NCBI RefSeq assembly: GCF_009905435.1
Contig: NZ_JAAAMT010000013.1
Location: 55,129 to 119,128, forward strand
Length of the DNA stretch: 64,000 nt
From: Pseudomonas sp. R5(2019)
Lineage (GTDB): Bacteria > Pseudomonadota > Gammaproteobacteria > Pseudomonadales > Pseudomonadaceae
Direction of reading: 5' to 3'
A model generated the notes under the pieces. The model made no database searches and was not told the DNA's origin. It saw nothing but the letters and a program-made list of their open reading frames with translations. The translations under genes and the position numbers were made by a program. Positions within the stretch are counted from its first letter, which is position 1; every line of letters begins with the position of its first letter. Of this stretch, positions 63,931-64,000 are shown in pieces.

Positions 63931-64000
63931 TAATGTAGGAGCCGACCTTGGTCGCGATGGGCTGCGCAGCGGCCCCGGGGTCTGCTGCGCAGCCCATCGC
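63931..64000. repeat. REP-like element at the right edge
   Basis: TAATAATGTAGGAGCCG repeats a 17-mer also seen in the REPIN at 58922, and GATGGGCTGCGCAGC/GCTGCGCAGCCCATC form a 15-bp stem cut off at the window end. Confidence 0.75.

Overview
The window is a high-GC Pseudomonas chromosome segment, most like the fluorescens/putida groups. The evidence is the thrS-infC-rpmI-rplT-pheS-pheT-ihfA cluster, a periplasmic glutaminase-asparaginase, a LexA-controlled DUF1654 gene, Pseudomonas-type REP elements and the overall codon use. About half of it (1 to roughly 32,980) is the right part of a temperate lambdoid siphophage prophage. The rest is ordinary core and accessory chromosome.

Prophage, read from its right end leftwards. 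attR lies at a tRNA-Pro(GGG) gene (32904-32980, minus strand), and the left end is outside the window. Next comes an integrase/excisionase pair (31496-32814), which ends a long plus-strand early operon of small genes (about 22,900-32,814). That operon includes a CsrA/RsmA homologue, a LuxR-type HTH protein, DUF2303 and NinX-type proteins, a DHH phosphoesterase and an AT-rich inverted island. A pL-like promoter with a CI-type operator (about 22,870) precedes it. Between that promoter and the CI repressor sit an SOS-controlled DUF1654 copy and a two-gene cassette in the rexAB position. The cI/cro switch is at 20,113-21,068. The minus-strand right operon runs cro, a Rha/KilAC-type antirepressor, O-like and P-like replication genes (with 22-bp-phased iterons inside the O gene), nin-type nucleases, a second tyrosine recombinase, a possible Q-position gene, a self-contained lipoprotein moron, the lysis genes, an HNH endonuclease, a probable cos region, terminase, portal, protease, HK97-fold capsid, connectors, tail tube, tail chaperone with a lambda-identical -1 slippery heptamer, tape measure, DUF1833, NlpC/P60 and the start of a J-like host-specificity gene. 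The genes overlap tightly (many ATGA junctions), no essential phage gene in view looks damaged, and the prophage appears intact. No endolysin is seen, so it is probably beyond the left edge.

Chromosome, 33,086-64,000. (1) The translation/IHF cluster on the minus strand, with an infC start at ATT and an attenuator-like hairpin before pheS. (2) Small envelope genes and a cold-shock gene. (3) A complete rbsBACRKD ribose operon whose ribokinase gene is frameshifted in an 8-G tract, with an RbsR-type palindrome upstream of rbsB. (4) ansB, a LexA-box DUF1654 gene, endonuclease I, an HD-domain protein and a SPOR lipoprotein. (5) Two tandem identical tRNA-Val(GAC) genes, each with its own terminator. 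(6) A puuB-like oxidase, a C39-like lipoprotein lacking the expected catalytic residues, terC, nhaR, DUF1993, yceH, a shikimate dehydrogenase-like gene, pbpG and DUF1772. (7) A response regulator gene that has lost the first half of its receiver domain, beside an apparently intact histidine kinase.

The most promising material for undescribed biology is in the prophage accessory regions: the cassette at 21,110-22,380, the AT-rich inverted island at 27,804-28,961, the duplicated hairpin leaders around the phage csrA, and a Shine-Dalgarno plus ATG-TAA minigene at 25,647-25,665.
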